A DNA stretch of 25,051 nt from a virus (IMGVR_UViG_3300035698_009707:1-25051); one strand, 5' to 3'. Shown: positions 6,311-14,572, numbered from the stretch's first letter. Made by a program: numbers and translations. Notes: generated by a model not told the origin, from the sequence alone.

Positions 6311-6682
6311 GTGACTAGGAAAGTGATTCTATTGTTCGTGTGTATCGTTGCGATGTTGATTGGGACGACGGCGATGGCTGCTGTTTCGGTCGAGATTTCT
6401 GATGTGCCAGCCTGTCCAGAGATATGCATCATTGGGGTTCCAGCGGTGATCGTTGATGGGATCGATGCGTGTGGTGAGGAGGCGGTGCATGCAAGGCGTA
6501 TCGTTACGGCGGGAAAGCGAATCGTAGGTATTGGCAAAGGCACAATTAAAGTCGTGGCCAAAACCGTTGCCGTTCCCGTCCGTATTGCAAAGAGCATTGG
6601 CAGTCGAATTGTTACCAGAGTGAAAGGACGTGAGACACGTATTGTGGTGCGTATCCTTCACAGGGGTAGGTGCTGCCATTAA
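6311..6682 (+). CDS. Small secreted basic Cys-containing protein
   Basis: The product has 123 residues. GTG 6311 is chosen because GAGGAGGTG lies 5-12 bases upstream and it gives a clean signal peptide (TRKVILLFVCIVAMLIGTTAMA with AMA as probable cleavage motif); an ATG at 6281 would add ten polar residues. The mature part has PACPEICIIG, then a long basic Val/Ile/Lys-rich stretch (AGKRIVGIGKGTIKVVAKTV) and ends RILHRGRCCH. Small exported Arg-rich proteins ending in paired Cys are familiar from planctomycete genomes, though their role is unknown to me. It could act at the host envelope. Confidence 0.65.
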   Translation: MTRKVILLFVCIVAMLIGTTAMAAVSVEISDVPACPEICIIGVPAVIVDGIDACGEEAVHARRIVTAGKRIVGIGKGTIKVVAKTVAVPVRIAKSIGSRIVTRVKGRETRIVVRILHRGRCCH

Positions 6683-6699
6683 GTTGAGTTAGCAGTGGT

Positions 6700-6762
6700 G
6701 TCGGGAGGATGGCCCCCCTTCCGACGTTAATGAGCTGCGGGGGATGGATCCCCTGTCCCCCG
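6700..6762 (+). promoter_or_regulatory. Two adjacent GC-rich hairpins before a membrane-protein gene
   Basis: The first stem is 6700-6708 with 6717-6725 (9 pairs, one G-T). The second is 6738-6744 with 6756-6762 (CGGGGGA/TCCCCCG), with a competing inner form GGGGA/TCCCC at 6740-6753. A CTCTTTT run follows at 6767-6772. They could be a weak terminator or an attenuator in the leader of the gene at 6789. Confidence 0.45.
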
Positions 6763-6788
6763 TAGCCTCTTTTAGAGAAGAGATTGTA

Positions 6789-7175
6789 ATGGCGAAGCAA
6801 GCAGCGAAAAAGGTTGCAGAATACTGGGAGGGCTGGCAGGCATGTCAGATTCGTCAGACTTGCAATTATGACAAGGACGAGGCAGGGATGCGTGATCATT
6901 GGGCCGAAGGATTTGCAAATGCTGTAGCTGAACAGCGAGCCGGAAAGGTTTGGTGGAAGAGCAACACAATTCGCACAGCACTGATTTGCCTGACGGCTGG
7001 AATCGTAGTTTTGCTCTATGGTCGATTCAGTGGTAATGGTGCTGGTAATGAGATCATGTCGGCAGGTGGCGGTATGAGCGTTGGGGCAATACTGAGCATG
7101 GGTTTGCGGAAGATGATAAACGACTCTCCAGTGCATTGGAGTGGTGGGAGTCAACAGTGGTACTCGGGCCAATAG
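6789..7175 (+). CDS. Small membrane protein (possibly holin-like)
   Basis: The product has 128 residues. The first 55 are charged and helical (AAKKVAEYWEGWQACQIRQTC), then a membrane span at about residues 62-80 (IRTALICLTAGIVVLLYG), a Gly-rich second hydrophobic stretch (NEIMSAGGGMSVGAILSMG) and a polar tail. ATG 6789 has GAAGAG about 8 bases upstream. The next gene also encodes a small membrane protein. Consecutive small membrane proteins in a phage suggest holin or antiholin roles, but this is context only. Confidence 0.6.
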   Translation: MAKQAAKKVAEYWEGWQACQIRQTCNYDKDEAGMRDHWAEGFANAVAEQRAGKVWWKSNTIRTALICLTAGIVVLLYGRFSGNGAGNEIMSAGGGMSVGAILSMGLRKMINDSPVHWSGGSQQWYSGQ

Positions 7176-7183
7176 GAATGGTT

Positions 7184-7507
7184 ATGACTATGTCGTCTGA
7201 TCTAAAGAATCCAAAAGCTGCTACAGTTACCGAATCTCGAAATGGCAATGGGTACATAAAGATTAAGTACCGTTGGATTGTGATTATAGCTGGCGTACTG
7301 ATCTCGGCTGCCGGCATTGTCTTTGGATTTGGCGTGAACGCTGCACAGTATAGGGGAGTTACCTGGCAAGTTGAAAAAAACAGCGGTGCCATCAATAGGT
7401 GTAGTGGCAGGCTAAACAGTGTTGATGTATCGTTGGCTGAGATTCAGAAAGACGTTACTTGGATACGTCGATCAATCGAGAAACGCAACGGTCTACCAAC
7501 CGATTGA
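7184..7507 (+). CDS. Small single-span membrane protein (possibly holin-like or spanin-like)
   Basis: The product has about 107 residues. A polar N-terminus of 27 residues is followed by a strong span (YRWIVIIAGVLISAAGIVFGFGV) and an external helical domain (GRLNSVDVSLAEIQKDVTWIRRSIEKR). ATG 7184 is preferred because AGGA lies 6 bases upstream; ATGs at 7178 and 7190 are close alternatives. N-in topology with a coiled tail is seen in some phage lysis proteins, but no sequence motif confirms this. Confidence 0.6.
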   Translation: MTMSSDLKNPKAATVTESRNGNGYIKIKYRWIVIIAGVLISAAGIVFGFGVNAAQYRGVTWQVEKNSGAINRCSGRLNSVDVSLAEIQKDVTWIRRSIEKRNGLPTD

Positions 7508-7531
7508 AGCCGCTGAGGCAGGAGGTAAGTG

Positions 7532-7843
7532 ATGCAAACATTTCGGTGGATATTCTGGCGTCTGGTGTATGCAGTACGCCTACGGCCGAAAGACTTAACG
7601 GCATGGCTTACCAAGACCAATCGTATTCGTTCGCCGTGGTGGAAGTTTCGACCGTCCGTTTGGTATAATCAAGACGGTTGTATGTGGCAAATATATTTTG
7701 AGAATGAACGTTCCTATACAGTACCGGGCTGTACTCTGTCCGTTGAATTGCATATGGGTGAAGAAGCTGGCAAGGTTGTGGGTTTCAACGTGTGGGACGA
7801 GAAACTAAGAGAAGCCGCCGAGGCGGCGGGAGGTGAGGAGTGA
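7532..7843 (+). CDS. Small Trp/Arg-rich hypothetical protein
   Basis: The product has 103 residues, opening with a basic aromatic stretch (MQTFRWIFWRLVYAVRLRP) that may associate with a membrane, then a beta-rich region (CMWQIYFENERSYTVPGCTLSVELHMG) and a helical acidic end. GGAGG lies 6 bases before ATG 7532. The stop overlaps the next start (TGATG at 7841-7845). Function unknown. Confidence 0.6.
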   Translation: MQTFRWIFWRLVYAVRLRPKDLTAWLTKTNRIRSPWWKFRPSVWYNQDGCMWQIYFENERSYTVPGCTLSVELHMGEEAGKVVGFNVWDEKLREAAEAAGGEE

Positions 7844-8061
7844 TGGCGGAATTCGTACAACTTGATGGTGACGTAGACGTATTGGTCCTTCGTGGTCTGT
7901 GTAAGAAAAATGGTATTGTTTCCCCTTTGCATCAATCTGAATTATGGGGTGCTGTCTCCAGAGTGCTGGACAAGCTGAGTAGTGCAGAAAAGGAAATCGA
8001 ATGCCTCCGCCAGATGGCAAGGAAAGTCAACCATGCGACGAAATGTGATGTAGGAGATTAA
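7843..8061 (+). CDS. Small helical hypothetical protein
   Basis: The product has 72 residues, with a beta-like start (AEFVQLDGDVDVLVLRG) and a helix near the end with heptad spacing (RVLDKLSSAEKEIECLRQMARKV), possibly a short coiled coil. It is coupled to the previous gene by a TGATG overlap, with GGTGAGGAG as binding site. Function unknown. Confidence 0.6.
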   Translation: MAEFVQLDGDVDVLVLRGLCKKNGIVSPLHQSELWGAVSRVLDKLSSAEKEIECLRQMARKVNHATKCDVGD

Positions 8062-8063
8062 GA

Positions 8064-8177
8064 ATGCAGGTATTATTGTTGCATGGGCAGGATCGAAGGC
8101 GAGTGGCGTGGAATACTGATGTAAACGATTATACCAGCCAAACAATAACCCTTAGATTTGAGAGGATTGTATTATGA
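8064..8177 (+). CDS. Very small beta-rich protein
   Basis: This is a 37-residue frame beginning MQVLLLHGQDRRRVAWNTD. AGGAG lies about 8 bases before ATG 8064, which starts two bases after the previous stop, and its stop overlaps the next start (ATGA at 8174-8177). The tight coupling on both sides is the main evidence that it is translated. Confidence 0.5.
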   Translation: MQVLLLHGQDRRRVAWNTDVNDYTSQTITLRFERIVL

Positions 8178-8455
8178 CATTTTCAGAAGTGAAAATGAAC
8201 TTGGATTTGTTGGCCGAAACGATTGTGGCTGAGAAGGGCCGCGTCAATTCTGTAAAGGCAAAGCTGGAAGCAGCATCAACGACATTGGATGGGCTGCCAA
8301 CGCAGTATGGTGATACGCTCACGGCGATCACTGATCTGCTTGTGGCGAATCCAGCGGACACTGCTGCCCTGGGGGCTGCTGCTGAAAAGGATTTTCTAAT
8401 TGCGGATTTCCTTGCTCTGAAGGCGTCGGTCGATACGGCGATTGCCGCGTTGTAA
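8174..8455 (+). CDS. Small helical protein upstream of the fibre genes
   Basis: The product has 93 residues, nearly all helical, Ala/Leu-rich (MNLDLLAETIVAEKGRVNSVKAKL; DTAALGAAAEKDFLIADFLALKA), consistent with a helical bundle or coiled coil. GAGAGGA precedes the start. Its position next to the fibre genes suggests a minor virion or assembly protein, which is inference. Confidence 0.65.
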   Translation: MTFSEVKMNLDLLAETIVAEKGRVNSVKAKLEAASTTLDGLPTQYGDTLTAITDLLVANPADTAALGAAAEKDFLIADFLALKASVDTAIAAL

Positions 8456-8467
8456 AGGATAATCTGA

Positions 8468-8650
8468 ATGAGCCTGAACGACAAGAAACGCCAATCGCTG
8501 ATCGTCGCAATGGCGGCTTATGGTTCGGTAGTCGTCATGGTGATTGCTGGCATTGATCTACGGAGTGCATTGAATGGCTGCTTTTTCATCGACACAAAAC
8601 GGCAACTGGAAAGACGGTGCCACCTGGGGACTCAATTCTCCAGGCGTTGA
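8468..8650 (+). CDS. Small membrane protein overlapping the fibre gene start
   Basis: The product has 60 residues with one span (LIVAMAAYGSVVVMVIAGI) after a basic N-terminus. AGGATAATCTGA precedes ATG 8468. The last 25 residues lie inside the fibre gene in another frame and look less natural (CFFIDTKRQLERRCHLGTQ), so the original stop may have been lost or the frame may be partly fortuitous. Confidence 0.45.
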   Translation: MSLNDKKRQSLIVAMAAYGSVVVMVIAGIDLRSALNGCFFIDTKRQLERRCHLGTQFSRR

Positions 8651-9740
8651 GGGCACCGACTATCCTGGTGCGTCGGACAATGCGACGATGACGCACACCG
8701 TCACGCTCACCGCTGCTCAAGCCGCTGTGAATATCACTATCGGGGCAAGCGGCATTCTTACCACGGGTAATTACGCCGTGACGATTTCGGGCGTGTGGGA
8801 CCAGTCGGATGTGGACTCAAAATGTCTTGCGGGAAGCTCTACGATTACCGTCAACGGCAACGGAGCATTCACTGCTGACGGTACGCTTGACTCGACTCAG
8901 TACAACTCTGCTATGCTGGTATTGAATGGCATTAACGCTCTTACTTACAATCATAGTAATGCACAAGGTTTCTTTGATCTAACTTGCGGTCAAGACGGAT
9001 ATGCTACTACTTTATCAGCCCCAGTAAATGTGCGTATTTATAATCAATTGATTATTGGTACAGGACAGCTAACGAATAATACTCAAATATATTTAATTGG
9101 AGAAACAAACCCACTTTCAGTCAATAAAACAAGTACAAATATCGTAGGTGGTACATTAACTTTTTGGGGATTAAATCAAACCATCCCTGAAATAGACAAT
9201 GGATACGTTTGCAACATTTCTAACGGCCCGGATAATTCCATTGTAACCCAAACTGGTCATGTTGTAATAACCGGGACACTTTATATCCACGGAAATGCAA
9301 ATGCGACTAGGGTATGTACCTGGAAAACCGATGGTCACGACTGCACAGTAGGTGCTATCCACATAGGTGCAGGTTCCGACACCGGCCTAAAGACCCTCGA
9401 CGCAACGCACGGCACGGGTGGAACGTCAACAATCACCTGCAGCAGCACCTGGCTGAACTACGGCACAGGCTCGGCACCGTCAGTATTCACGGCTGACGAT
9501 TCAACGGTAGTCTTTGACAGGGCCAGTGGAACCCAAACGCTTAATTCTGGCGGCTCTACGTTCCATGTCGCCAAGCACACGGGGGCAGGGATTTTGCAAC
9601 TCGTGACGAACGCCCTGACCACAGATTATTTGCTTAATCTCGGCGGGGCAATCGACACGAACGGGCAGGCGCTTCAAGTGTGGCCGTATCCAATACAGCC
9701 AACCGTACAGCGAATGGTTCAATCAATGGTTTATGCGTAG
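8574..9740 (+). CDS. Tail-fibre-like beta-rich protein
   Basis: The product has 388 residues. The start AAFSSTQNGNWKDGATWG, followed by repeated TVTLTAAQAAVNITIGASG-type strands, is a pattern found in phage and secreted beta-helix proteins. The whole chain is Thr/Gly/Asn-rich with short strands, as in a right-handed beta-helix fibre. No enzyme motif is seen. Bases from about 8925 to 9330 are visibly AT-rich compared with the GC-rich ends, suggesting a swapped receptor-binding segment. GGAG at 8562-8565 serves ATG 8574. First of a fibre/depolymerase module with the three following genes. Confidence 0.65.
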   Translation: MAAFSSTQNGNWKDGATWGLNSPGVEGTDYPGASDNATMTHTVTLTAAQAAVNITIGASGILTTGNYAVTISGVWDQSDVDSKCLAGSSTITVNGNGAFTADGTLDSTQYNSAMLVLNGINALTYNHSNAQGFFDLTCGQDGYATTLSAPVNVRIYNQLIIGTGQLTNNTQIYLIGETNPLSVNKTSTNIVGGTLTFWGLNQTIPEIDNGYVCNISNGPDNSIVTQTGHVVITGTLYIHGNANATRVCTWKTDGHDCTVGAIHIGAGSDTGLKTLDATHGTGGTSTITCSSTWLNYGTGSAPSVFTADDSTVVFDRASGTQTLNSGGSTFHVAKHTGAGILQLVTNALTTDYLLNLGGAIDTNGQALQVWPYPIQPTVQRMVQSMVYA

Positions 9741-9749
9741 GAGAATGAT

Positions 9750-10673
9750 ATGGCAATCACAGCAGAAACTACCGCCGACGCTAATATTTATGCAGGGGCG
9801 ACAATCTACGACCAAACCGCTGCCGCCGACGGCGAGTGGGAACTGGATATACGTGTTGGTGGTGTTGATGATTTGCATACAGATGCCGCTACATTGACTT
9901 TGAGCGTTACCGTCAGTAATGCGTTAGGCACGTTTACGGTCAACGGCGGTCCTACCTACGTGGCAAAAGCTGCGGGGGTCTTGTTGGTAGCCCTGCGAAC
10001 TGGCCCCGTTTTCGTCGGTAACGGGTATGATATTACCGCAACGCTGTCAAGCGATAATAGCAATGATACGCAAGTCGATGTAACCGTCACGCCACGGCTG
10101 ATGAAGGCTGACGTTGAAACGATTAAGACGCAAGCCGTGACGTGTGGGGCTGGTGTGACCATTCGGGCTGATGTTGGGGCAGCAGCAGCCCCAGGTGCCT
10201 CTAATGGAATGCTGATTGCCGGCAGCAACGAAGCTACTACGTTTGCCACCCTGACGGTTACGGGTGCTGTAGGTTTTGGCTCGACATTTATTGTTACTGG
10301 AGCCACTACATTTACTGGAGCCATATCAGCCTCAGCAGGCATCGACGTAGTGAACGCCGCTGGTCCTGCCATGAGCTTGGTTGGTAGCACCTATGGTTTG
10401 TATGTCGAAGCAACAGGAAGCCTGGGTACTGGACTGTTTGCGTGTGGGAACGCGGTCGGCGGTTACGGAATCCAAGCCCAGGCATCAAATCCCGGCGGAT
10501 CGGGCATGACGATCTCCGGTTCGTCCTACGATCTAAACGCCAACATCACAGGGAATATCACTGGAAATCTGTCGGGGTCTGTGAATGTGGGATTATGGCT
10601 TGGTGAAACTCCACCGACGCCTCGCACTCCTGGCATTCCCAAAACCGAACCCGTGATGCGGGGGACGATGTAA
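9750..10673 (+). CDS. Tail-fibre or baseplate-type protein
   Basis: The product has 307 residues. The first 125 form a regular beta domain (GEWELDIRVGG, ATLTLSVTVSN, DVTVTPRL) like upper-baseplate or fibre N-domains. The middle is Ala/Thr/Gly-rich with repeated strand pairs (TLTVTGAVGFGS, TFIVTGATTFTGAI). The end has ITGNITGNLSGSVN, a short-repeat stem also found in the gene at 12088. GGAG precedes ATG 9750; the stop overlaps the next ATG (TAATG). It probably anchors or forms part of the adsorption apparatus. Confidence 0.65.
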   Translation: MAITAETTADANIYAGATIYDQTAAADGEWELDIRVGGVDDLHTDAATLTLSVTVSNALGTFTVNGGPTYVAKAAGVLLVALRTGPVFVGNGYDITATLSSDNSNDTQVDVTVTPRLMKADVETIKTQAVTCGAGVTIRADVGAAAAPGASNGMLIAGSNEATTFATLTVTGAVGFGSTFIVTGATTFTGAISASAGIDVVNAAGPAMSLVGSTYGLYVEATGSLGTGLFACGNAVGGYGIQAQASNPGGSGMTISGSSYDLNANITGNITGNLSGSVNVGLWLGETPPTPRTPGIPKTEPVMRGTM

Positions 10674-12088
10674 TGATTCGCAATGTGAACCCGCTCGATC
10701 AATACGACCGGCTGGCCTACCCGCTGCCGTCGGATGATCCGTGGCCAATCGGTACCGTGGCCGACGGTCAGGCAGGCGAGACATGGGCCGCTACCAACGG
10801 CTCGATCGCCGCCGATACGTCGATTTTCCACGACGGTTTGCAGTCGCAAAAGCTGACCGGCAACGCGGGGGCAGTGGCGACGGCCTATTGCACACTGCCA
10901 TTCTCGATCGACGTTCGCGGCGGGATTGGCCTGGCGTTGCGCGTGGTCGACATCACCAAGTTGGACTCGATCCGATTGACGATCAGCGAGGACGACGGAA
11001 CGAACGGCTACAAGGCGAGCTTTTACGAGAAGGTGACCGTCGCGCCGTCTTTGCCGCGAACTTTCCCAACCGGATCGGCCTATCAGTACCCAAACTACCA
11101 CGTCTTGAGCGATAACACGTGGGCATTGTGTTGGGACACGCGAAAACGCCATCAAAGTGTTGGCTCGCCAACGGCGTGGGGCACCGGCGCCGGCGGCTCG
11201 GTCGATGAGTATCCTGTTACTTACGTGACGCTGGAAGTGGACGCCGTGGCCGGCCAGTCGCCCGAGGTCTGGATCGGCGGAATCTATCGGCAGCAATGGT
11301 CGAAGGCGCGGATCATGCTGATCTTCGACGACATGCCTGTGACGACTTACACCGTAGCTTATCCCGACCTGAAAAAACGAGGGTGGCGAGCAACGGGAGC
11401 CGTTGTTCCTACATGGATCGGCACGTACTCCGCTGGCTACGGCATGGGTTTCTGTGACGCAACCCAGCTTCAAACTCTTTATGACGATGGTTGGGCGTTG
11501 TGCAACCACGGCTATGCCCATGTCAATGGGTCACGCTCAGTAACGCCCGCCACATTAGCGGCCGACATCGCCCAAGGCAAGCGATACATGATGTCGCAAG
11601 GCTGGTTTCGCGGCAGCAACTTTTTCGTTTGTCCCGGCAACATGGGCGATACCACCACTGGCGACCTGTACTCAACCTTGCAAGGTTTTCATGCTGGAGC
11701 GAGGGCGCACGTTCATCGTTCAATCAATGAGCCGACGGGTGAAGATTCCAGAAGGTGCAAAGCCATCGGCATCGCCGACGCCGGGATGTTTCCATTCCCG
11801 AGTGATCCATTCAATTGGCCGTACATCGAACTCAATAGCACGACCTACAGCGGAGCAGTCGCGGCGTTGGCCGATGCCGTGCGGGATCGCCATGTCGTCA
11901 TGCCGTTTATTCACGGAATCTACGAAAGCCCAGACGCATGGTCGATCACCCCGGCCGAATGGACCGCATTTCTGGCCGTGCTGGATGCGCACCACGCAGC
12001 GGGCACGGTCGAGTTTGCAACCTACGACGACGTGCTTAAAGCGACATATAGAAAACATCCGTGGGTCTGGGAATCGAGGTTATCGTAA
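10673..12088 (+). CDS. Polysaccharide deacetylase-like (NodB/CE4) tail protein
   Basis: The product has 471 residues. Residues 1-205 are beta-rich and carbohydrate-binding-like. From about 212 a NodB-type domain begins: MLIFDD gives the base Asp219 and metal-ligand Asp220; NHGYAHVN gives His279 and His283 in the H-x3-H arrangement; a late FIHGIYE and a C-terminal LDAHHAAGTVEFATYDDV fit the end of the barrel. This predicts metal-dependent removal of acetyl groups from a host surface polysaccharide. It is coupled by TAATG to genes on both sides and lies between fibre genes, so a tail-borne activity is likely. The DNA is clearly more GC-rich than the head genes, a sign of separate origin. Confidence 0.78.
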   Translation: MIRNVNPLDQYDRLAYPLPSDDPWPIGTVADGQAGETWAATNGSIAADTSIFHDGLQSQKLTGNAGAVATAYCTLPFSIDVRGGIGLALRVVDITKLDSIRLTISEDDGTNGYKASFYEKVTVAPSLPRTFPTGSAYQYPNYHVLSDNTWALCWDTRKRHQSVGSPTAWGTGAGGSVDEYPVTYVTLEVDAVAGQSPEVWIGGIYRQQWSKARIMLIFDDMPVTTYTVAYPDLKKRGWRATGAVVPTWIGTYSAGYGMGFCDATQLQTLYDDGWALCNHGYAHVNGSRSVTPATLAADIAQGKRYMMSQGWFRGSNFFVCPGNMGDTTTGDLYSTLQGFHAGARAHVHRSINEPTGEDSRRCKAIGIADAGMFPFPSDPFNWPYIELNSTTYSGAVAALADAVRDRHVVMPFIHGIYESPDAWSITPAEWTAFLAVLDAHHAAGTVEFATYDDVLKATYRKHPWVWESRLS

Positions 12089-13251
12089 TGAGCTATACCG
12101 TTTGGGAAGAAATCAATCTCGGACACACGGTGGACGATCATTTCGTCGGGTTGACGCTTGCGGGCCGCTGGGTTGACAGCGATGGCAACGACACCGGCGA
12201 CGAGATCACGTCGGGGTTTTCAGAGATCGGCGACGGCAATTATCTATTCGTCGGTACAACCGACACACTGCCGATCGGACTACGTATTTACGAAAGCGGA
12301 GATAGCAGCAATACATTGGTGTTTGTTGTGATCGAGCAGTTGGCAGTCCTGGCGTCGGCATGCACGGAAATCCGGCTGGCTGAACTGGATGCTGCGAACC
12401 TGCCCGCCGACGCGGACACTATTCTGGCCGACGTGACTGGGCTTAATGGTGAAGCCATGCGTGGGACGGACGGAGCCAACACGACAGTTCCCGATGCTGC
12501 TGGTGTTGTAGCCACGGCACTTGCTCTTATGGAGACTCACGGCGATAGCACTTGGAGTACGGCTACGAGCGTTGCGGTCTCGGATAAGACTGGATTTAAG
12601 TTGGCGAGCGATGGGTTGGATTTAGTGACGACTTGGACAGTCGGCATTACTGGGAACATTACAGGTAACGTATCGGGCAATGTGGGGTCTGTCACTGGGG
12701 CGGTCGGCAGCGTGGCGACTGATGGAATCACCGCTGCAAGCATCAAGACCGATGCCATAACAGAGATTCAATCAGGATTAGCGTTGGAAGCCACGTTGAC
12801 AGCAATCAAGGGTGCTGGTTGGACAACGGAGACTCTGGCCGCAATTGACGTTTTGATTGATGCGACCAAAGCCAAAACCGATCTGATACCTGCCAGCCCG
12901 GCGGCCGTTGGATCAGCGATGACTTTGGCCAGTTCTGAGGATGTGTACCATGCCGATGTATTCCTCACACGCGACACTTTGAATAGCCAAGATGAATATA
13001 CAGTGGTCTGGTATAAGAACGGAACGCCAATCACAAGTGGAATCACATCGCCCACACTCCAGATCGTCAAGCGTTCGGATGGCACAGACTTAGTTGCCAG
13101 TTCGGCTATGACACAGATTGGATCAATAGGTTGCTACAAGTTAGATTCAACGACAAGACTCACATCAGGAGAAGCGGCAATAGCTGTGATTACGGCGACT
13201 ATTGATAGCGGTTCCAGAACATGGCGTAGGCCCGTGGGGAGAGATATATGA
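12088..13251 (+). CDS. Tail-fibre-like protein
   Basis: The product has 387 residues. An N-terminal beta domain (TVWEEINLGHTVDDHFVG, then DGNYLFVGTTDTLPIGLRIYE) is followed by helical linkers (AIDVLIDATKAKTDLIPASP), a stem with ITGNITGNVSGNVGSVTGAV as in the gene at 9750, and a C-terminal Ig-like beta domain (EYTVVWYKNGTPITSGITSP) ending RRPVGRDI. ATG 12088 overlaps the previous stop and has GAGGT 7 bases upstream; the in-frame GTG 12061 is inside the deacetylase. Probably a structural fibre subunit. Confidence 0.62.
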   Translation: MSYTVWEEINLGHTVDDHFVGLTLAGRWVDSDGNDTGDEITSGFSEIGDGNYLFVGTTDTLPIGLRIYESGDSSNTLVFVVIEQLAVLASACTEIRLAELDAANLPADADTILADVTGLNGEAMRGTDGANTTVPDAAGVVATALALMETHGDSTWSTATSVAVSDKTGFKLASDGLDLVTTWTVGITGNITGNVSGNVGSVTGAVGSVATDGITAASIKTDAITEIQSGLALEATLTAIKGAGWTTETLAAIDVLIDATKAKTDLIPASPAAVGSAMTLASSEDVYHADVFLTRDTLNSQDEYTVVWYKNGTPITSGITSPTLQIVKRSDGTDLVASSAMTQIGSIGCYKLDSTTRLTSGEAAIAVITATIDSGSRTWRRPVGRDI

Positions 13252-13451
13252 AGCCTAGTCTGCTCCCACTAATGCTATTGAGATGGAGATACGAGGTTGT
13301 AGCATTCCTACCACCGAAGTTTCCAATGAGCAAGTCAGTGACTAGGATCGGGGTAACGTCAGCTTCGTGGGCAGATGTAGATTTAAGTTCTGGTAGTATT
13401 GCCAAGGTAGGCAGTGCGATTGATGGTTGTAGTGTGGAGGCACCAACATGA
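13248..13451 (+). CDS. Small hypothetical protein between fibre and connector genes
   Basis: The product has 67 residues. Both ends overlap neighbours in ATGA quartets (13248-13251 and 13448-13451), and GGGGAGAG precedes the start, so it is very likely translated. The first 25 residues are hydrophobic and basic; the C-terminal part (SASWADVDLSSGSIAKVGSA) is beta-like. Function unknown. Confidence 0.6.
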   Translation: MKPSLLPLMLLRWRYEVVAFLPPKFPMSKSVTRIGVTSASWADVDLSSGSIAKVGSAIDGCSVEAPT

Positions 13452-14572
13452 CATTGATTCTAGCGTATGTAGATCGTGGAATATCGAGGGACATCACAAT
13501 CCTGGACGCCGACGGTGCTGCGATAACGCCGACCGATAGTGATACAATTCGAGCAATCATCGGTCGTGAGGGTGAGACAGCACAATTGACTGTGATCAGC
13601 ACAGCTGCAACCTCTAATGGTAGCAGTTTTACGAAAGGAGCTACAAACAGACTACGATTGGATGCTAATGATCTCAGCTTCAATCCTGGAACGTATAGTC
13701 TCTGGGTTGATTTTCTGGATGCCTCTGATGCCTTGGAATGGAAACGGGTCGAAGATGAAGTGTTTGTTCTCAAGGCAGGTGGTGGGATTGTGGACCTGTC
13801 GGAAGTCATGCTCGAATTGGGGCTGTCTAGTTCGGCCACAGATGAGGAGCAGGCTGTAGTTGCAGCCGCTCTACAGAAGGCGGAAGGGGCTGTGTGCCAG
13901 TTCCTAGGTTATGATCCCGTTCAGCGATCCCGCACAGAGTTCTATCCTACCACGAATCGGGTTGCATCATATCAGGATGGTGTATGGGATGTGGAGTCAG
14001 GTCAAGCTGTCTGGGAGGGCCTATCGTCAGCGTCGACTGATGAGCTTCTGTTGCGTCATATCCCAATTCGTAGTATCACTAGCCTCTTTATTGATTACGA
14101 TGCTCGTGCTGGGTCTAGGTCGGGGTCGTTTGCAGCGGCCACTAAGAAGACAGAGGGCGACGATTTCTGGCCAAATTATAGTCGGGTGGATAGTGATGGG
14201 AATAGTATTTGCATGGACGGGATCATTCGGAGTTCTGGATTGTGGCCAGTGACGGCTGGGACTGTGCGGGTGGTTTATGTGGGTGGATATACAAATGAGG
14301 AGTTGCACGGGGAGGATACAATAATCAACGCCTCCCCGATTGCAGAGAGTGTGATTTACGAGGCAGTGCGTCGTGCCCGTCGCATGTTTACGATGAAGAA
14401 GAGGACGGGGGCAGGTCTGATTCCTGGTTTGGTGACGAGTGAGCGGTTGGGTGATTACAGCTATACAGTGGATGGCAGTTCCGCCAAGTCTCTACTCTCG
14501 GGGGGAATTGAGGCTGGGGTTAAGGAACGTCTAATGGACTTCGTGAACTACGGTTGGTTCCTGGAGGGTTAG
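13448..14572 (+). CDS. Head-tail connector-like protein with N-terminal beta domain
   Basis: The product has 374 residues. Residues 1-110 form a beta domain (VDRGISRDITILDADGAAITPTDSDTIRAIIG, ending DEVFVLKAGGG) typical of small phage virion proteins. The rest fits a gp6/gp15-type connector: DLSEVMLELGLSS, helices with AEGAVCQFLGY, then LLLRHIPIRSITSLFID, VRVVYVGGYT and AESVIYEAVRRARRMF. Such connectors form a ring below the portal. The fusion of the two parts is longer than the usual 100-200-residue connector. The domain call is from pattern recognition. Confidence 0.6.
   Translation: MTLILAYVDRGISRDITILDADGAAITPTDSDTIRAIIGREGETAQLTVISTAATSNGSSFTKGATNRLRLDANDLSFNPGTYSLWVDFLDASDALEWKRVEDEVFVLKAGGGIVDLSEVMLELGLSSSATDEEQAVVAAALQKAEGAVCQFLGYDPVQRSRTEFYPTTNRVASYQDGVWDVESGQAVWEGLSSASTDELLLRHIPIRSITSLFIDYDARAGSRSGSFAAATKKTEGDDFWPNYSRVDSDGNSICMDGIIRSSGLWPVTAGTVRVVYVGGYTNEELHGEDTIINASPIAESVIYEAVRRARRMFTMKKRTGAGLIPGLVTSERLGDYSYTVDGSSAKSLLSGGIEAGVKERLMDFVNYGWFLEG

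Noticed and set aside
10526-11521. Long open frame on the - strand (331 codons) opposite the deacetylase
   Set aside because: It is a mirror of a GC-rich gene with clear motifs on the + strand; the product is Arg-rich and lacks recognisable domains, and every other gene is on the + strand.
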